Below are positions 12,520-15,155 of a DNA stretch of 15,155 bases, in pieces. The stretch covers positions 1 through 15,155 of the forward strand of contig QNUZ01000023.1 in NCBI GenBank assembly GCA_004347865.1. The letters run 5' to 3'. Position 1 is the stretch's first letter, and every line of letters begins with the position of its first letter. The DNA is from Archaeoglobi archaeon. GTDB taxonomy: Archaea > Halobacteriota > Archaeoglobi > Archaeoglobales > Archaeoglobaceae. The notes under the pieces are model-generated. The model did not search any database. It saw only the letters and a program-made list of their open reading frames with translations, and had not been told where the DNA came from. Made by a program: the position numbers and the translations under genes.

Positions 12520-14556
12520 ATGAATTGCCAGAAGTGCGGTGGAAAGGGCTATATTGAAATTGAAAAGATCTGCGGGACCTGCGGTGGAACTGGAAAGGCT
12601 AAAAGCTTTGATCCGAAGATCGTGAATTTATCCGAGGAGCAGATTAGGTTATTCATGAAGGGAATTTGCGGCGTTTGCGGGGGAAATGGGAAAATAAGGA
12701 TCGTTGAAGTATGCAAAGCTTGTGGAGGAAGGGGTAAGGTGAAGAGGTGCCAGATTTGTGGAAAAGAAACCGATCAAGAGCTTTGTTTGGATTGTAGAAA
12801 GAAACCTCATGCTTTTAGGATTGGTAATAGTTGCGGAATAGAAGATCTGAGGATAGGAAAATTTTATGTTGGTTTGGTTTCGTCGATTACTGATATCGGG
12901 GCTTTTGTAAGCCTGAACAGGAGACTTAAGGGTTTAATACCAAGGAAGCTGGTTCAAAACATTCGGGAAGGTGATGAGATAGTCGTCAAGATCACCAATA
13001 TAGGCGTGGGCGGCGAAATCGATTTGGCCCCAGCAGAGCTGCAGAACTACGCAGTAATCGAACTCTCGAAGGATCTGGAAGTCATCCCGATCTCAGAAGC
13101 CCAGAAGTTCTTGGGAAGAATGGTAAAGGTGCGGGGAATAGTAACGCATTCGAAAGAGACTGCGATTGCCAAGATATTCACGATAGTTGATGGCTCAGGG
13201 AGCGTTAACTGTACCGTTTTCGACGATTTCGATGCCGACCTTGATGAGGCGATTGAAGTGATCGGCACCGTAAGGAGAAACGGCATTGATGCGCTCGAGG
13301 TTGGAAAGATCTTGGGAGAGGAAGCTTATGAAATAAGGAAGAAAATCGAGTCCGAAATCGAGAAGGCCTGCGAGCCGGAATTCAGGGGTTTCCTCATCGG
13401 AAGTGATGTGCTCGAAAGGCTTAGGGATGACATGATATCTGTTGCCAGAGAACTGAAAAGGGCAGTATATAAATCAAGACCGATAATAATAAGGCACCAC
13501 TGGGACGCGGACGGCACCTGCGGAGGCGTTGCACTCGAGCTGGCTCTTCAAAAGCTCGTTGAGAATGTATACAATGACAAAGAGGCGAAGTACTATTTGG
13601 TTAAGAGAAAGGTTTCAAGGGCCCCATTTTACGAGCTTGAAGATCTTGTGAGGGATCTTGACGAAAGTTTGGAGGACGCAGAGAGATATGGAGACAGAAT
13701 TCCGCTCGTTGTTCTGGTTGACAACGGTTCGGGGCATGAAGATCTGCCCGCAATTCAGCAGTTCATTCTTTTCGGAGCGGATGTAATAACAATAGACCAC
13801 CATTATCCGGATGAGGGTGTTGACAAGTACCTCCTGTATCACATAAATCCTTACAGAGTTGGAGGGGACAGCAATTTTACCTCCGGTATCCTCTGCGTTG
13901 AGATTGCAAGAATGATTTCCGATGTGGATCTAACGCACCTTGCGGCGATATCAGTGGTTGGCGATCGCGCTGAGGGGATTGTAGAGAAATACGTTGAACT
14001 CTCAGGACTAAGCAGGGAGGAACTGAGGGATCTTGCACTTGCCGTGGAATTCGAGGGCTTCTACCTTCGCTTCAAATCTGCCAGCACGATTGTACACGAA
14101 CTGTTGGGTTTTGGGAGAAAAGACAGGCAGAAAAAGCTCGTTGAACTTCTTTCGAGTTATGCAAAAGAGGCGATTGAAGAGCAGCTAAGTACGGGGCTTG
14201 AGAACGTCAAGGTTCAGATTCTGCCAAATGGCGTCGCTTTGGCCGCTTTCGACGTTGAGAGCTACTCCAGAAAGTTCACTTTTCCACCTCCGGGCAAGCT
14301 TACTGGGGAGATTCACGATCGTCTTAAGGAGAAATACGGCAAAATTGTAACTATAGGTTACGGCCCGGACTTTGCGATTATCAGGAGCGAGGGCGTCAAT
14401 CTGGACATTCCCAAACTTGTTGAGCAGCTGAAAAGAGAAGTGAATGCCTGCATAGACGGTGGAGGGCACCTAGTTGTTGGATCTCTGAAATTCGTAGAAG
14501 GAAAGAGAAAGGAAGTCCTTGCAAAGCTTGCCAGCAAGATTGGTGAGCTGAGTTGA
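12520..14556 (+). CDS. Archaeal RecJ-like DHH phosphoesterase with DnaJ-type zinc knuckles, S1 and OB domains
   Basis: A 678-residue protein of the COG1107 type (archaeal RecJ-like exonuclease). The N-terminus has four CxxC knuckles of DnaJ type: C3/C6, C18/C21, C50/C53 and C65/C68, each followed by GGxG. A zinc ribbon follows (C77/C80, C89/C92). An S1 domain (about 113-170) has the usual GLVSSITDIGAFV, and an OB fold lies at about 195-265. The DHH domain starts at RHHWDADGTCGG (325-336), with VDNGSG (D401) and TIDHHYPDE (DHH at 426-428). GGGHLVVGSLKF near the end is the DHHA1 GGGH motif. All metal-ligand positions look intact. The frame is open back to 12442, but that part translates the palindrome of site 3, so ATG 12520 is chosen. 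It is coupled to the next gene. Confidence 0.92.
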   Translation: MNCQKCGGKGYIEIEKICGTCGGTGKAKSFDPKIVNLSEEQIRLFMKGICGVCGGNGKIRIVEVCKACGGRGKVKRCQICGKETDQELCLDCRKKPHAFRIGNSCGIEDLRIGKFYVGLVSSITDIGAFVSLNRRLKGLIPRKLVQNIREGDEIVVKITNIGVGGEIDLAPAELQNYAVIELSKDLEVIPISEAQKFLGRMVKVRGIVTHSKETAIAKIFTIVDGSGSVNCTVFDDFDADLDEAIEVIGTVRRNGIDALEVGKILGEEAYEIRKKIESEIEKACEPEFRGFLIGSDVLERLRDDMISVARELKRAVYKSRPIIIRHHWDADGTCGGVALELALQKLVENVYNDKEAKYYLVKRKVSRAPFYELEDLVRDLDESLEDAERYGDRIPLVVLVDNGSGHEDLPAIQQFILFGADVITIDHHYPDEGVDKYLLYHINPYRVGGDSNFTSGILCVEIARMISDVDLTHLAAISVVGDRAEGIVEKYVELSGLSREELRDLALAVEFEGFYLRFKSASTIVHELLGFGRKDRQKKLVELLSSYAKEAIEEQLSTGLENVKVQILPNGVALAAFDVESYSRKFTFPPPGKLTGEIHDRLKEKYGKIVTIGYGPDFAIIRSEGVNLDIPKLVEQLKREVNACIDGGGHLVVGSLKFVEGKRKEVLAKLASKIGELS

Positions 14557-15155
14557 AGAAAAAACTTGAAATTGCTTTGGAAAGCCTAGAAGGGTTCAGA
14601 AATCCGAAGATCCAGCTTGAACAGTATACAACCCCGGCAAACCTTGCAAGCTTCATTCTGACCAATGCGGAGCTTTTTGGGGATCTTTTAACAGTATTTG
14701 ACCTTGGATGCGGGACTGGAATTCTGGCCATCGGTTCTGCTATGCTCGGTGCTTACGCAGTTGGTGTGGACATTGATGAGGAGGTGTTGAAGATAGCTAA
14801 AACCAATTCGAAAAAGATGGGAGTTTCTGTTGACTTTATCGCATGCGATGTTAGGAATCTGGAACTCAGAAGTAGGGTCACGGTAGTGATGAACCCACCC
14901 TTTGGAATTCAGCGAAGGCATGCAGATCGGCCTTTTCTGGAAAAAGCTTTCGAGATCGCCGACACGATTTACTCTATCCACTCTGCGGGAAGCGAGGTTT
15001 TCGTTAGAAAAATGGCCGAAGAGAGAGGCTTCGGGATTACGCACGTCTGGAGATTCATGATCCCTCTCAGGAGAACATACTCCTTTCATGAAAAGGCATT
15101 TAAGTACATACCCGTAGAGGTGTACAGGATTGAGAGAGATGATCGTGTTTCCCGG
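14553..15155 (+). CDS. METTL5-like RNA N6-adenine methyltransferase, 3' end cut by the window
   Basis: The frame from TTG 14553 stays open for 201 codons to the window edge without a stop. It reads as a COG2263/METTL5-type enzyme, which in eukaryotes makes m6A in 18S rRNA. Visible are QLEQYTTP (about 21-28), SAM motif I FDLGCGTGILAIGSAMLG (about 49-66), VGVDIDEE, and the catalytic MNPPFGIQRRHADRPFLEKA, then YSIHSAG and the C-terminal FMIPLRRTYSFHEKAFKY with VEVYRIER. Family members are about 205-210 residues, so only a few codons are missing. The TTG overlaps the DHH stop codon as TTGA (4 bases), which implies translational coupling. The target adenine in archaea is inferred, not seen. Confidence 0.88.
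   Translation, partial: MKKKLEIALESLEGFRNPKIQLEQYTTPANLASFILTNAELFGDLLTVFDLGCGTGILAIGSAMLGAYAVGVDIDEEVLKIAKTNSKKMGVSVDFIACDVRNLELRSRVTVVMNPPFGIQRRHADRPFLEKAFEIADTIYSIHSAGSEVFVRKMAEERGFGITHVWRFMIPLRRTYSFHEKAFKYIPVEVYRIERDDRVSR

Noticed and set aside
1..15155. CRISPR array
   Set aside because: No regularly spaced direct repeats of 24-37 bases were seen; the three palindromic sites are kilobases apart.

Overview
The window looks like chromosomal DNA of a hyperthermophilic euryarchaeon, most likely in the Archaeoglobaceae (Archaeoglobus, Ferroglobus or Geoglobus); the genus is an inference. Supporting signs are archaeal TATA boxes about 25 bases before start codons with leaderless mRNAs, archaea-specific families (DUF357, DUF22, a RecJ-like DHH protein with DnaJ-type zinc knuckles, aIF1, a CbiB enzyme), a tRNA without encoded CCA, and the archaeal variant of cytochrome c maturation with a cysteine in the CcmE haem motif. 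Almost all of the window is tightly packed core-genome coding sequence.

Layout. 1-304: an open frame of unknown meaning, ending just before a short palindromic element (site 1, near 308-341). 434-2251 (+): ccmE and ccmF, translationally adjacent, for covalent haem attachment to c-type cytochromes. 2305-2379 (+): tRNA-Glu(CTC), with an inverted repeat around its TATA box. 2387-4916 (-): glyA, a NOL1/NOP2/Sun m5C methyltransferase, and a separate RsmF-C-terminal-like small protein, all overlapping. 5011-5559 (+): a DtxR-type metal regulator, convergent and overlapping with the next cluster. 5525-8233 (-): nfeD (membrane serine protease), DUF357, ksgA and a HemK2-like release-factor methyltransferase, again all overlapping. 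8436-10932 (-): a triple-repeat DUF22 protein, a USP-like protein and an adenosine-specific kinase, apparently one operon. 11030-12207 (+): aIF1 and cbiB. 12520-15155 (+): a zinc-finger/S1/OB/DHH RecJ-like protein coupled to a METTL5-like RNA methyltransferase that runs off the end.

The unusual feature is a set of three plus-strand copies of a GC-rich hairpin followed by GGGAGGAGGT(C/G)AG, near 311, 8386 and 12478. They resemble the right ends of archaeal IS200/IS605 elements, which also form the 3' end of TnpB guide (omega/reRNA) scaffolds, but no tnpA or tnpB gene is present in the window. The third copy follows a roughly 170-base stretch that has its own TATA box and several strong stems, ending in a second right-end-like hairpin. 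It reads as a free-standing structured RNA in the 312-base gap before the DHH gene. In copies 2 and 3 the arms that enclose the hairpin differ in sequence but still pair, which suggests a selected RNA structure. These solo omega-RNA-like loci are the best candidates here for something undescribed.
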